Shown: piece after piece, positions 49,480-62,709 of the stretch
Numbering within the stretch: the first letter of the stretch is position 1
Layout: every line of letters starts with the position of its first letter
DNA from: Nissolia schottii
Lineage: Eukaryota; Streptophyta; Magnoliopsida; Fabales; Fabaceae
DNA length: 64,000 bases
Direction of reading: 5' to 3'
NCBI GenBank assembly: GCA_003254905.1
Contig: QANU01073111.1
Coordinates: 666,097 to 730,096, forward strand
Notes under the pieces: model-generated
Told to the model about the DNA's origin: nothing
Database searches by the model: none
Seen by the model: only the letters and a program-made list of their open reading frames with translations
Program-made: the position numbers and the translations under genes

Positions 49480-52400
49480 GAGACCTAAAGGTATTGATTT
49501 TTTGTTTTTCTATTCCATTCTTTATTTGATTAAATTTCATATTTTTGGTGGATGTTCAGGGATCTCTTTGATTTCTCTTTTATTTTTTATTTTGTTAGAA
49601 TTCAAAGTAATGTATTATGCTCAAATTGCCAGAGGGTGTTTTGCAAGTTACATGATCAATTCTAGTCCTTTTTTCCAAATTATTTTATTACTGTGAGAAT
49701 ATGTACTTAATTGCACCTTCTATTCAATAACCACTAGCCGGTGTTTGTTCCAGTTCTCAATTTCTACCCCTATCGCACAAAGAACCATTTGTAATTAATT
49801 TCATCTGTAACAGTTTATACATATGGACATGGTATGCCATGGGTGGGACATCATGTTTTGTTCTTGTCCATTCAGAAGGTTGACGTGATTTTTTGGTTCA
49901 TTCTCATGTTAGTTTTAAAGAAGCCATTTGAATGAACGCCTCAAATGTCCACATATCATATCTTACTAGTTAGTCTCGTGTAGTAGGCTTGGAAATGAAT
50001 GGCAGGAACTTCTTGTTGTCAATGTCATGGTCCCTTCATTTCTTTTATCTTATCTATTATTGTCTTTTTCGTTATTTTCTTCATTTTAATTTTCACCTGT
50101 CAGGCATTTTCTGTTTTCACAATTGTCGATAAAATTGCACAAGTATTAGGTTTATTCAAAGCCAGAAGCAAAGCAATGGTACATGGAAAGAAATGAAGTA
50201 TTCATGATATTTTCCCACCAGCTTTGCCGAATAAACAATTCAAGTAGCGACTTAGTTTGGTAGTATCAACTGCGCAGTTCTGTTTTGGAGAGAAAATAAA
50301 AAGGTTTTGGTAGAAATTATGCCTGATTTCATAACCAAAATTCTCAACCCTGATCATTTTGAGTTCAGTGCACATGATATGACTCAAAGTAAAATGTAAG
50401 TTCTTTCTCATTGATTCAACCTTTGTACGTCAGAAAAGCTAAAAATAGAAAGTTAGAGAAAGAGATGGAAAATCACAACTTGAAAGGCCCCCTAAGCAAC
50501 AAATGACTAAACGCAGGTGCTGTTTATCTTGGATTAAGATTTTCTCAAGTTGGTTTTGGATATGACCATGTTATCTTAGAAAAGAGATTAACACAAGCAC
50601 TCGAACAGTATGTTACAATTAAAGTATTTGTCTGTATCTCTTACTTAACACTATAGTGTTCAAAGCAAATATGAAAAATTACCATCCTTTTACCCAACGG
50701 TTTAAAGCTAATAGTCACAGTTGCTTTCTAGTCTTTTTGTTTGCTTGATAAAATTGTAAGGGTTTTGCTAATAAGTATTTTCAAGACACTTGTTAAGAAA
50801 TTCATAATAAAAAAATAAAAATATGAAGTGTTCAAAGCATTAAAAATCTCAAATTATTTTGTTTTATTGTGTAATAAAGACACTTGTTAGCTTAATTGAA
50901 ATTGTAATAAGGCAAGGTTGACCAAAGAAAGAGAAAGTTAAGGCAAAGTCTGCCAGCAATCACTTGCATGAGTTTAGGCATTTAGATCCAGTTAACGACT
51001 TTCCTGGACTGCCATTGTTCACAATTTAAGACTAAACCCTGTAGTAAAATCGCTCGGCCCATTTTCACTGCTATCCACATCCCATGCCTAATTTCAACTT
51101 CTTAACAACCTCCCACCTAACAGAGCTCTTCAGCATCTAAAACAATCCAAAGTAGTTAAACAACATCACCTTCTAATATTTAATACCCCAATTCAAACAT
51201 ATCATTTCAACAGACAGATATGTGAGTACCAAACTCGTAACCAAATTGAGGAAATTTTGTATGCTCATCGAGAGTCACATTAAACATACTCTTAATTATA
51301 CACGAAATGATATTTTGACCTTCATGTTGGTCATGAGATGATTCACAGCTTAAAACTGAAATGTAATTCTTTGTGTGACCAGTGAAACTGAAATATCTTA
51401 GGTGACCTACTTGGTTTTGCAAAGGTTATGGATGGCCTACTAGGCTACATAAGCCCTAGCACCCCCTCTTAAATTGCACATGGTAGGGTTTGGAACGTAG
51501 TGGTTTGAATCTGCATGATGCAAGAGACCACCTCTTTGGAAGACTGGTCTATGTGCCATCTACATATATGGCCCATTGCAGTTAACTACCACTTGGAAAG
51601 TGACCCTTCAAAGCCTTGTTTGCCAATAGTTTCAATTCCCAAATCCGCATGTTTCTAGGGTTTGTAATGTTTCCCCAAGTGGTTAGGGAACAAGCCTTGT
51701 GGAGGGCACTTTCATGTATATATATGGTCCCTAGACAAACAATGCCTTACATTTAATCCACATGTCCAATGTGTGGATCTCATTTCTAGGATCCTTCAGC
51801 CATTCCCTACAGGAGATTCTTTCAATTTCCCTTTGCCTTAGATCTTCATCAAGAATTCTTTTCTTTCAATTTTTAAACTTTTAGTTTCATTGTTGTCACT
51901 ATTATGGTCCATTTTTTGAATAATGGATATATGAACTCGATTTTAAGAAAGGTGGAATGTTGCTTTGGTCATAAATGCATGGGCAAGGGACTTTATTGTT
52001 TCCCCTTTTGGTCGTTTACATTTTGGACATGAATTTTGTAATTCTCTATCAAAAACTGACACAAGCTTTGGCATTCCATCTTTGATGTTTCTAGTTTGTA
52101 TAGCCACAAATTTTGACTCATTAGCACCGAAATTCGGTGCCCCCAAAAATCATATTGGCCCTTTATTTTTTGCTTTTATATATTCCAAGAAATTAAAAAC
52201 GATGAGATTGGTAAAAGCCTAAAAGGTGAAAAACATTATTCAGGAAAATGGGCAGAAAATGCTGCTTTAAGATACAACACACGATGGCGGTGGCTAATTC
52301 ATCAAAACCCTCCTCCATTATTTATTATTATTATTATTATTATTATTTCAATTCATAAGAAGACAAGTTTGCAGGCTTCATAAAAAGATGTTGCGGGGGG

Positions 52401-54760
52401 ATAAAAAGGACGTTTATTGGCGTCCTGATCGAAATTTGTCATAATGAAACCAAATAGTACTTTGATAATTGATGTTATTACAAAGTGACTACTGATCTTC
52501 ACTGTCCTTTTGTTTGTACCGTCCATTAATTTATTTTATGCAACCCAGGAGATGGTTTCCCCTTCAAATATTATATATTTACAGCCACGTCAATGCTACA
52601 AAAATTTCTTATATATACAAAAGTTAGTTCTATAATACTATACATTAGGAAAGCCTCATAATTAACTTCCCAAACCAATCTATAGCAATGAAGCATATAA
52701 CCTAAGTACTATCTCTCACTCCTATCAAAACAACCTTGTCGAATATTGCATGTTTAAAAAATTTGTGGGATTAATTTGGAATCAATTTTGATTAATTTAA
52801 AATTAAAAAAAAAATTACTTTTAGAACGCCATAGTTAAATTTAGAGCTTCCTAATTAAAAATCAAATATGCTAATAAGCCACTAAACAAGAACGTTGAGT
52901 TATAATGCCATTTTGTTTTGGGGACAAAACCTCCTTTTTAAATAAAGAAAAAATCAATGAAGCTAAAATAAACATTTACCGGTAGCAATATCTTACTACG
53001 AAACAAAATTCCGCATCATTTAATAATCAAAGTAGCTTCAATTTGTAAGCAAATAATAAACATAATCCATACCTAACCATAAATTCATATTGCATACCCA
53101 ACACGATAATAAGCAATGCACTAGGAAAGTTATTTATTTATCTATAAGTCATTATCCGAATTTGTTGTAAACACTAAATTTTTTTTTCTTCCTTTTCCCT
53201 AATCGTTTTCCATTTTTTTCTTTCTGAAAATGACCTTTGAATGAAATGGGCCGCAAAGAACGGGACGTGCATGTGCTCGTAACATGGTAGGGCCAATGCA
53301 AGAGATCTCCCTACACCACTTTTTCTACATCACATCTTCTAATGCTTACACTTCAAATTAATCACCATATGCATACAAAAGGGAACGCCATTAATGTCAA
53401 TCACTACTAGTAATGTTCGGAAGCATTTGAAAGCTGGTTTCATCAAACAACAAATTAACCAATGCTCATTCTCTTTGTTTAAAAAGTTAAACCTCTTTAA
53501 TGAGTCCTTTCAATACACGCCTTGTAATAATTAGTCCTTTGATTAAACGCAACAAATTGTCCATTTGGCATGTTCTGTTTTAGGTCTAGTTGGGCTATTT
53601 AACGATTTGACTGTATCAATCTAATGCTAATATCAAATTATATCAATTAGCCCAACACAATATGAAGTTTTAAGTAAAGGAGTTGGGCTTACTATTTTAA
53701 TGAAAATTATTTGATTTATTATGAGTTGTTATTATTTATTATTATTTGTTTCTTTCATGTATCCTTTTACCAAAGACAATCATGTTTGAGTATTTTAAAA
53801 CACTTAAACGTGGATGACTCTCTCCGCTAAAATTGTGATTTGTCATGTCGTGGTGGATTAATTGTCTTATCGCTATACTAAATCTCAATTGGTTTAGTCT
53901 GAATTAGTTTGGTCTATCTGTCTAAATTTAAAGTTGTGTCACAACAATTCTAAAAAAAAAAGACTCACTCAAATAAATTAGCCTCCCTCCCTAATAATAA
54001 TGTGGAGAAAACTCTCGTTACACCAAAAATCAACATCAACCTAATTATTTATTCACAAGCCCTATTTTTCTTCTTTTTAGTTGTTTTCCCTCTTAAAAAA
54101 ATAGTCTATTTATTTGGTCTTTGACCTGATATTATTGTAAATTTAAATTGTTACGATTAAAAAATGTTTTTAGCAATTTAAAATTTAATCATATTTTTGA
54201 AATATAATTGACACTCAATCCTTATTAGTAAATAAAGCATGTACTAATTTTATTTATTTAACTAAAATGCACCATAAATCGGCTAGTTTGTGTTGTGTGA
54301 TTATAAAGCGTGGCGTGGTCCGACAAAACTGACTTCTTTCACCATAGAAATGGGCATAGGTAGTCACATCAATGGCTGGTACATAACTTGCTTAGTAGAA
54401 TTAGAATATTAAGGTTTTGTCAAAAGTAATCGACAATTAAAATATAGGATTCTTTCCAAGTATTAGTCACTAGAGTAACTAATATATATGCTGGCAAGCA
54501 AAACAAGAAAAAAGGACAGAGAGATACTTTTCTCTTGGTAAGTTGTAGTTTGAGTAAATTTTGCTGAGGTTAGTTTTTAGGTTATGAAAATACACTTTTT
54601 GATTTTTAGATTTATTAAAAATTAATTAAATTAATATTTAATAAAATTAACTTATCTATATTAAATAACTAAATTAATTTTTAACAATTTTATAAATCAT
54701 GAAACATATTATAATTGAGGACTAATATGATTAATCATATGAAAGGCAAGGATTATGTTG
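49480..54760. other. Intergenic, no gene seen
   Basis: The first part is 3' UTR of the bZIP gene. A (TTA)n tract lies at about 52319-52347. ORFs at 49999-50196 and 51943-52222 were examined and not accepted. The block 51430-51830 is less AT-rich but gives no recognisable product or RNA. Confidence 0.45.
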
Positions 54761-54764
54761 AAGA

Positions 54765-55091
54765 TGAGAATGAATTTTTTTATGTTAAATATGATAATGT
54801 TTAGTTATGTGATAAGATAGAAACACACAAACGTTTAAAATGAATAAAGCTCTCATATTATATATGATTGTTTAGTCATGTATATAATGAAAGAAAAATA
54901 TGTAAACATTTAAATTAGTAAAACTTATTTTAAATATTTATATCTTTTTCTTTCATTATATAATTAAACATAACAATATAATTTAATATGAGATAATTCA
55001 TTCTCATAAAAAATTTACTCATTTTAAATATTTGTGTCTAATCATATATAATTAAATATAACAAAATACAAGAAGATACATTCTTGTAAAA
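54765..55091. repeat. AT-rich foldback of four about 80-bp units (MITE-like)
   Basis: Units with ATATAATGAAAGAAAAA and GTTTA(A/G)T(T/C)AT motifs occur at about 54765-54850 and 54850-54930 in one direction, and at about 54925-55010 and 55010-55091 in the other. The centre of symmetry is near 54930. The arms are imperfect. No ORF. Confidence 0.6.
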
Positions 55092-56133
55092 AGATTTGGC
55101 CATTTTAGTTATCAAAGTTGTAAACTTCCAAGCGGTATTGGAAATTTCAAATCCTCTCTTACTTTGAGCATGACACACGTGTAATCAAAAAACTTGAGCT
55201 CTTTAGTTTTGTGTGGATTGCTACTGTTCGTGTCGGCTATCTGCTCAGATACTGTGCAATATTAAATCCTTCTACTACATATATATTGATTTCTTGAAAC
55301 TGTTTTTGTCCTTTTCATAATGCAGAGTGGAGTATTTTGCTGCCTTGGCCCTTGGGGGATTGTCGCAACATTCACAAAATCAAATTACTACAACTAATTA
55401 TATATTGAGGTTTTTGTTGAGTGTGGTTTCAAGGACAGTTCATTGTATGCCAAGTATAAAAATTTATTTCAATTTTGTTATTTATACGTAAAGATTTGAA
55501 TTCTGAACGAATCAGGATATTTATATACATATACACACACAAAGATTAAATGACAACATTGTTACTTATTGTCACTTAATTTTGACTTTATGTACGTAAA
55601 TCTTTCGCTGGTATGTACAAATAACAATATTAATCTGAAAATGAAGGCTATATTGCACTAGAAGTCCAAGTGTAGCATAGCTTTAATAGATGTCATTAAT
55701 TGTATACTCCGTTTGTTGCGGCCCTCAAGAGCACACTAAGTTGGACGCATCTAAATTCCAAAGCTTGAGAGATAAACCCAAAATTAGTGGCCCTTCTCCG
55801 ATGTAGGCTGATGCACCGTGATTTAAGGGAATTTTTTTTATTTTATATTTTAAAGAAGCAAGGAACCATATTTTTCATACGTAACGAACGACCACTTGAA
55901 AATATATTCATAATATATAAAAATAAATACGTAGTAATTAGAAGGAACGGTTGAAGGAATGCATGTGCCAAGTGGGTCCGTAGATTAAGCAGTTGGTAGT
56001 GTAACCCAAACATTTGCATGTGCGCCTTGATTCTCTCTCAAGATGTGAATCCGTTTATGTGGTTTTTCTTTTAGACCCTCTAAGAAAATTGCTAACTTGT
56101 CTCTTTCGACCCATTAGTATGCTCAACTTTTCC

Positions 56134-56140
56134 TATATAA
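56134..56140 (+). promoter_or_regulatory. EXPA: TATA box of the expansin gene
   Basis: CCTATATAAAGG gives a TATATAA match about 125 bp upstream of the ATG. Transcription would then start near 56165-56175. Confidence 0.7.
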
Positions 56141-56261
56141 AGGACCAAAACCCACCTTAGCTAAGCATTAAGCAGCAACACAGTTAAAAAGAAAGCACTT
56201 GTGTCTTAGAATCCTTTGTCTCCAAATTTATTTCTTTACTGCTAGCTACTACTACCACACA

Positions 56262-57323
56262 ATGTCAATTGCAGCAACCTCTGCCATCTCTCTTCTCTTC
56301 TTTGTTCTTAACATGTGCCTCAGAGGCACTTACGGTGACTACGGTGGAGGATGGCAAGGTGGTCATGCCACATTTTACGGCGGCGGTGATGCGTCCGGCA
56401 CAATGGGTAATTAAGCTACTAATTATTTTACTACAAAAACAAATTTTGTCTTTGGATATATATATTGAGGTCAATGTATTAAACAATGAAGGACAACATC
56501 ATTACACTACTACTTTTTGAAGGGTAAAGTTAGATTGAGACACTCTTTCTATGTATGTTATCACGAGTCATTCATAGATTTAGTAATTCATGACAAAAGT
56601 TATTATTACCATTGCAGGAGGTGCTTGTGGTTATGGAAACTTGTACAGCCAAGGCTATGGAACCAACACTGCAGCACTCAGCACTGCTCTATTCAACAAT
56701 GGCTTGAGCTGCGGGTCATGCTACGAGATGAGGTGTGACGGTGACCCCAAGTGGTGCCTCCCCGGCAGCATCACCGTCACCGCCACAAACTTCTGCCCAC
56801 CTAACTTGGCCTTGGCCAACAACAACGGCGGCTGGTGCAACCCTCCACTTGAGCACTTTGACATGGCTGAGCCTGCTTTCCTTCAAATTGCTCAATACAA
56901 AGCTGGAATTGTCCCCATTTCCTTCCGAAGGTAAATTCTTGACTAGAGAGAACTTTCTTTTCAACCTTTAGGGCCATGCATATGACATGTTTGTTGTTTT
57001 GTTTGTGTTGAAACAGAGTCCCCTGCGTGAAGAAAGGAGGAATCAGGTTCACGATCAACGGACACTCTTACTTCAACTTGGTATTGGTCACAAATGTTGC
57101 CGGTGCCGGCGATGTCCACTCGGTGTCCATCAAGGGATCAAGGAGCAGCGGGTGGCAGCCCATGTCAAGGAACTGGGGCCAGAACTGGCAGAGCAACAAC
57201 TACCTCAACGGCCAGACCCTCTCCTTCCAGGTCACCGCCAGCGACGGCAGGACCGTCACCAGCTACAATGTCGCCCCTTCTAACTGGCAATTTGGACAGA
57301 CATTTGCCGGTTCACAGTTTTAG
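56262..57323 (+). CDS. EXPA: Alpha-expansin
   Basis: Exons 56262-56406, 56618-56930 and 57017-57323 give 254 aa, the normal length of the family. A signal peptide covers about residues 1-24. The N-terminal double-psi beta-barrel domain starts at [16 protein letters not shown] and includes [15 protein letters not shown], the paired Cys (C52, C80, C83, C88, C95, C108, C122), TATNFCPPN and the HFD motif at 128-130. The C-terminal domain ([15 protein letters not shown] to QTFAGSQF) carries the exposed Trp residues of a cellulose-binding surface ([16 protein letters not shown]). Expansins loosen plant cell walls at acid pH without hydrolysis and are secreted. Intron positions are those usual for EXPA genes, as far as I recall. 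The subgroup looks like EXPA1/15 but this was not tested. Confidence 0.93.
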
Positions 57324-57348
57324 AAGAAAAAACCAGCAACAACAACAA

Positions 57349-57370
57349 ACGCACGCACGCACGCACGCAC
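57349..57370 (+). repeat. (ACGC)n microsatellite in the expansin 3' UTR
   Basis: About five ACGC units follow the stop codon by some 25 bp. Confidence 0.9.
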
Positions 57371-57429
57371 CAAAGTTCCCATCAAAATTTTAATGTTTGA
57401 ACTTTGTTGTAATGTAATATAATGAATGC

Positions 57430-59020
57430 CATTGTTTGCTTTGTTAGAGTTGGGTAAGTGTTTGGGGAGAAAAAGAAAATGGTTAGTAGATTAGGGAGGA
57501 GTTAAGAAGGCCAACATGGCCTCTCATGCTGTGGTGGCTATATGGCACCCGCTAGGCCTAAATTATATATAATATATCATTATATATTTTGTTTTCATTT
57601 CAGAGATATGCACCATTTTGGTGATCATATCATGTCACAGCCTTGTATATTTATATTCCCCAAATGGCATACAGAAACCATGCTGGGGCGAGCCTTTATA
57701 TCAATTTGATGATGCTTTTTGATTCCAAAGTCTTTTCCAACTTCTGCATCTTCTTCAGTTTCTTAACTAAATCTGAGTACCATAATTAAATTCTCAATTG
57801 AACACACAACATTGCAAATTTGCAAGTACTAGTTGACTACTTTTACTACTTTGCTTGCGCTTGTTACGCATGTGAAGCAATCAACCAATTTTGCAATAGC
57901 TGAATCGTTGGATATTAAATAGGGTCGTTGCTTCTAAATTATGTAACACGGTTTGGAGGACCAAGTGGCATATGATCATTAAAACGTCGTGAATTTCGAC
58001 AAGACAGAACCATGTTCTTCTTCATCTTCTATTTTTGACTAGTCCATTTCATTTCATTTCATTTTGCACTTGGACCATCAATGACAACTACCAAGAGTAT
58101 AAATGCATCATTTTTCCTACCCCAAAGGGAAAATGGCAACAACCGGCATCTTTTTAGCTTAAGTTCTTCGGGCCACGTAGGCTACTCAATTTTAAGATTA
58201 TGCTAAGTTACTTAGTGATCCTATTCGCTACAAATATGGTTGTTTCCTTATACTATTGTGTACTTTCTTCTTCTTCTTCTTCTTCTTTTACAAAATAGCC
58301 TGTTATAAATGAGTGTCTCTATTTTTTTTAAAGTTCAAAATTAAAAGGCATATAATCGATTGAGTTTAATAGAACTTCGTAACCTTCTAATCCGTCCTCG
58401 TAAACTTCTTTACCCACTCAACATTCACACAATTTTTTTAAATTTAAAATTAACATTCTCTCATCTCTAATATTTAAAAATACAAAGATAAAATGTTAAA
58501 TATTTTAATTAAAAAATAAGATTAACAAATGTAAAATAATTTTTGTGCATATATAGCACGAGTATTAAACTAATATACGGTTAAAGGAATAGATGGACAG
58601 TAACTTCATACACATGACCCATTATCCCATGAAATAAAATGTTGTATATGTACTAAAATTGAAATGTTATTAAAAGAAAAAAAATCATGTTGCTTAAATC
58701 AAGTCAATTGTTTGACCCTAGCATAACAAAAATATGCTGAAAGGTAAAGATATGTTTTAAATTTTTTGTTTTTGTCATTTCAATTTTAGTTTTGTGAATC
58801 TGTCGGTCGTTATTTTGCCTTAACTACCTCCCACCAAATATATTTCAGCGAAGTCCAGCCATGTGAAACCAGTAGCAAAGGGAACTGAGAGACAAGATAA
58901 TGGCTGAAAGATTAAACTAGAAGTCACCAGAGCATAAAATAATACCTTTAATTTACTATTATTATTATTACTTTGTTTCCAACTACTTGTTAATTGTTAT
59001 TTTTAATTTCCAATTAAATG
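57430..59020. other. Intergenic, no gene seen
   Basis: AT-rich spacer downstream of the expansin gene, with a (CTT)n tract at about 58268-58286. No coding likeness. Confidence 0.5.
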
Positions 59021-59465
59021 CAGATCATACCATACATGTAGACGCATTTAAAGGTCAAACTTCGATACTATTTCAGAGTTTGGAGATGCTTGGTAGTGAA
59101 GCCCTTATATGAAATCAATCAATTACTGTGATAAAGAAATAGGGTACTCAATCATAAAATAATACCTTTATTATGATTATTAGGATTATTCTTATTAAGG
59201 AACTAAGAGTAATGTTACTGAAAAGTGAAATTTTTAACTCAATATTAAATGTATTAAAATCTTTAAAACCTCCAATCTCAGTTCTTTATAAAAACTCTAA
59301 TTATTATACTATCTTCAACTGCTTGTGATTTTTTATTCACAATGAATTGCAGAACGTGCCATATATGTAGAAGCATTTCAAGGTCAAAATTTGACACCTT
59401 TTCAGAGTTTGGAGATGCTTTGTAATGAAGCCCTGATCTGGAATCAATCATTGTGCTAAAGAAAC
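59021..59465. repeat. Two diverged copies of an unknown segment of about 110 bp
   Basis: Copy 1 (about 59021-59125) and copy 2 (about 59349-59465) share GCAGA, CATATGTAGA-like, TTTCAGAGTTTGGAGATGCT and GTGAAGCCCT-like phrases, about 329 bp apart. Both begin after an acceptor-like TGCAG. Frames are interrupted by stops. Confidence 0.6.
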
Positions 59466-61318
59466 AGAGCAAATGATTAAGCTCAACAAAGTTTCCTTTT
59501 CACTATTTTCACTCAAGCATTTATAACTAGTACAAATGATTGAATAGTTAGGTACAGACTTCAGTACACTCCAAGTGTGTGTTAACACTTTATAGTTGTG
59601 AGTAGAAATGTGTCCAATTTATGCGAAGACTAACAAAATAAAACAAGCACGTAAATAACACTTTATAGTGGGACCTACTATCACTATTCACACCAACAAT
59701 AACAAGAAATTGCACACACTGAATTTAACATGGAAAATCCCCCTGAAGTAATGAGGGAAAAACCATGAGACAAACTCCAAAAAATATTCATTATATTTTA
59801 AGGACAACTACAATATCCTAACTGCACTTACACACAAATATAGTGTATCTCAGTAAGACTCTTTTCTACGACAATGTGTAATATTACAGAGAACTAGAGA
59901 ATACCCAAAATCTCCAGTGTGTGCTCTCACACTACACTCATGAAATTTGTCACCAACTATGTAATTTTCTTCTCACTCCAGAAGCTCAAGAATGTTTCTT
60001 GTTTTGCTTCTGCTTTTGGATTGTATGCCTTGATACTTTCACAAGTTCTCTGTATGTAGAGAAACCCCACCAATGCAAATCCATCTCTCAACTTCCTTCA
60101 TGGTGGATACATACATGGGTTACAAAATCATCGTCCCACTGCAACATCCCGCTTTTTTCCTTAAGTGAAAATCTCGCCAAATAGATACATATACAAGCTC
60201 TCTATCTAGATTTAAAATTTCGAAACATAAATTCTTATGTCAAAAATGTTCATGAAGGTGATAGCTCGCGATTTTGCGAAATTTCGTAGACACCGATTTA
60301 TTACCTTTCGCTGTCGGAATTTAAGTAGGTATTAAAAGTATCTGTAAAGAACACTTTTATGAAAATAAATTTACAAATACTTTGGATTGACTTAAATTCC
60401 TTATAAGAACAATTAGTAGATTACAGTGGTATAATCATAATATTTTTAGGACATCCGTACATGAACGGCTAACGACCAAACACGATCAAGATTGTGCATA
60501 AAAAATAAGCACATTTAGCCAAGCAAACTTCGTGAGGATTCAGGGCCACTTTCTTGGTCAACAAATTCAAACATGATCATAAGATGAGATGAATCATAAG
60601 GTGAGTCACCATGCATAGGTCATGGCTTACCTCATGATTTTAATTAATTATCATTAAATTTTGAAGGAAAAATTGAAGTGGGAGCCGGCCATGAGGCCTA
60701 TAAATAGCCTTCTATGGCTCTTGACAATTCATACATACACAAGAGCTTGCAAGATACGTTCCGTTCGTACACTTTGTCATTACTCTGCCGAAATACGAAC
60801 ACAGAAACTTACTACCCAAGCCTAGCCACAGTTTTCCCATAACCTTGTCCTTATAAATTCCTCTTTGTTTTTCCCTAAGGAGAACTCTAATACACTTACC
60901 GTAAAACTCATTTTGAAGCAGGGCACGCTAAAGATTGGAACACTAGAGCATGCTAGGGTTTCTGCACAAAGTTCTTGAACCGTTTGCAGTAGTATTTACA
61001 AGTGGGTAAACTGACTATCCACTGTCTATGTGGCTTGTTATGATAATTTGTGTGTAGTTTATGTTAGGTTTATGATGTTGAGACTTATGAACGAATAATT
61101 GGAAACTATTGATGCATATATGTGAATTGACTGGAATATGTCTATGTATGCTATGCTTAGGGTTTTGATGGTGAAACAATGATTTTGAAAAGGTTTTTAA
61201 AAGATGAAAAGTTAAGTTTCAATGGAAAATGTTGAGAGAAACTTAGGTTTTGGAAAGGACTCAAGGAACGGTGCATGAAATTGTGTGAATATGCTACTGA
61301 TTTTCTTAAAGACCTGTG

Positions 61319-61606
61319 GTCATTCCAATGACTAGCAAATGGTCAATCGAATGACTCACCACTTTCACTAAACTAAGAGCAAAATATTCAAGTCATTCGA
61401 ATGAATTAGCCTTTGTCATTCGAATGAATGGCCCCTGTCAATCGAATGACCTATTTTATGCACTAACCTGAGAGCAATAACAGTCTCAGTACCAGTAGCC
61501 ATTCAAATGACTCTTGATAGGTCATTCGAATGACTAGGGTTTTTAAATTCGACAATCTCAGTATCAATAGTCATTCGAATGACTCCTGATAGGTCATTCG
61601 AATGAC
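61319..61606. repeat. Nine copies of the palindrome GTCATTCGAATGAC
   Basis: Copies start at 61319, 61342, 61392, 61415, 61437, 61498, 61521, 61570 and 61593. The last three are perfect; the others differ at one or two bases. Neighbouring copies within each group are spaced 22-23 bp start to start. Confidence 0.9.
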
Positions 61607-62028
61607 TAGGGTTTTAACTATCAGTTTCCAATTCTTCCTTTATTTATACTATGTTACATGTTTGTATTAATGCACTATGAGGAACGAGTTGTCATTAGAA
61701 TGTTAGGACAACCTTAGACAACTAGAGCAATGATCACCTAACTATGACAAGCACATAAGTGAACATAGAGAATAAGTAAAGATCTTAAGACCACAAAGAA
61801 CTCAGAATACCTTACAGATAAACTTAGTTATATGACTAGGGAAATCCCCTCTCTTGGAACGTCCAAAGGACAAGCCCCTCGCCAGTCCCACAAGATGGAT
61901 TGGTCAATGATGAGAACGCAGGTTTAAGATCCGACTTTATGTTGAAGTTAAAAAAAAAAGGAAGAAAAGATGAATGTTCACGGACGTGACATCACAAAGT
62001 TCCCAAAGAAGGTTAAGAAAGTACACTT

Positions 62029-62147
62029 CTGGTCGCGTCGATAGGGCAGGCCAGAAAGTGGAAGTACACTCATGGTCGCTTCGATAGGACATGCCAACGA
62101 GAAAGAATGAACGAGTCCAACTCCTGGTCGCGTCGATAGGGCAGACC
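62029..62147 (+). repeat. Three copies of TGGTCGCGTCGATAGGGCAG
   Basis: Copies lie near 62029-62051, 62072-62094 (with a few changes) and 62124-62147, in the same direction within the long LTR. Confidence 0.85.
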
Positions 62148-62709
62148 CCTCGCCATCCCCAAGTCAGATGGTTATTCCCTATTGTTGATTGATGAATTAT
62201 GCCATTGTGCATTTGTGGTTAGCAACCACTCAGGTTATAGCGCCGCCTGGTCATCAACGATAGGAAACAGAAGTAGGTTGTAGTCGAACAGTCACAGCTA
62301 CAAAGGAGGATGACGTATTCTAACAAGAAGGACGCAGCCACATGGCGCATAAGAGAACCCCATATCCCCCCATGCATATGTTGTGATCTATACTTATGCT
62401 ATGTATAAGAGAATACTAAAGTACATCTATGAGTACAAGGTTCTTAAGAAACGATATGACGATATGAAGATGTTCCCCTAATAACTAGGGTAAAGATTAG
62501 AAGGACTCGTTCACCTAGTAACATAGATAAAGTTACTTAGGACTATCATGAGAAATAATAATAAGTAGGGATTTTAGTATACTTTGACACCTAGAGATCT
62601 CTTGAGTGGTCTGGATCATAACCGAAGTAATAAGAAATCCCCAGCGCTAAAGGTTTCCCACTGAGAACGCGACGTTCTCACCCTCACTCATTTATGGTTT
62701 CAGGCGGAT

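Noticed and set aside
49999-50196. 65-residue hydrophobic ORF starting with ATG
   Set aside because: The composition is that of T-rich DNA. No family, no splice context and no upstream promoter were recognised.
51943-52222. Overlapping ORFs on both strands, one with NAWARDF, recalling the P450 phrase NAWAxxRD
   Set aside because: No heme-binding Cys motif or other P450 signature follows on either strand.
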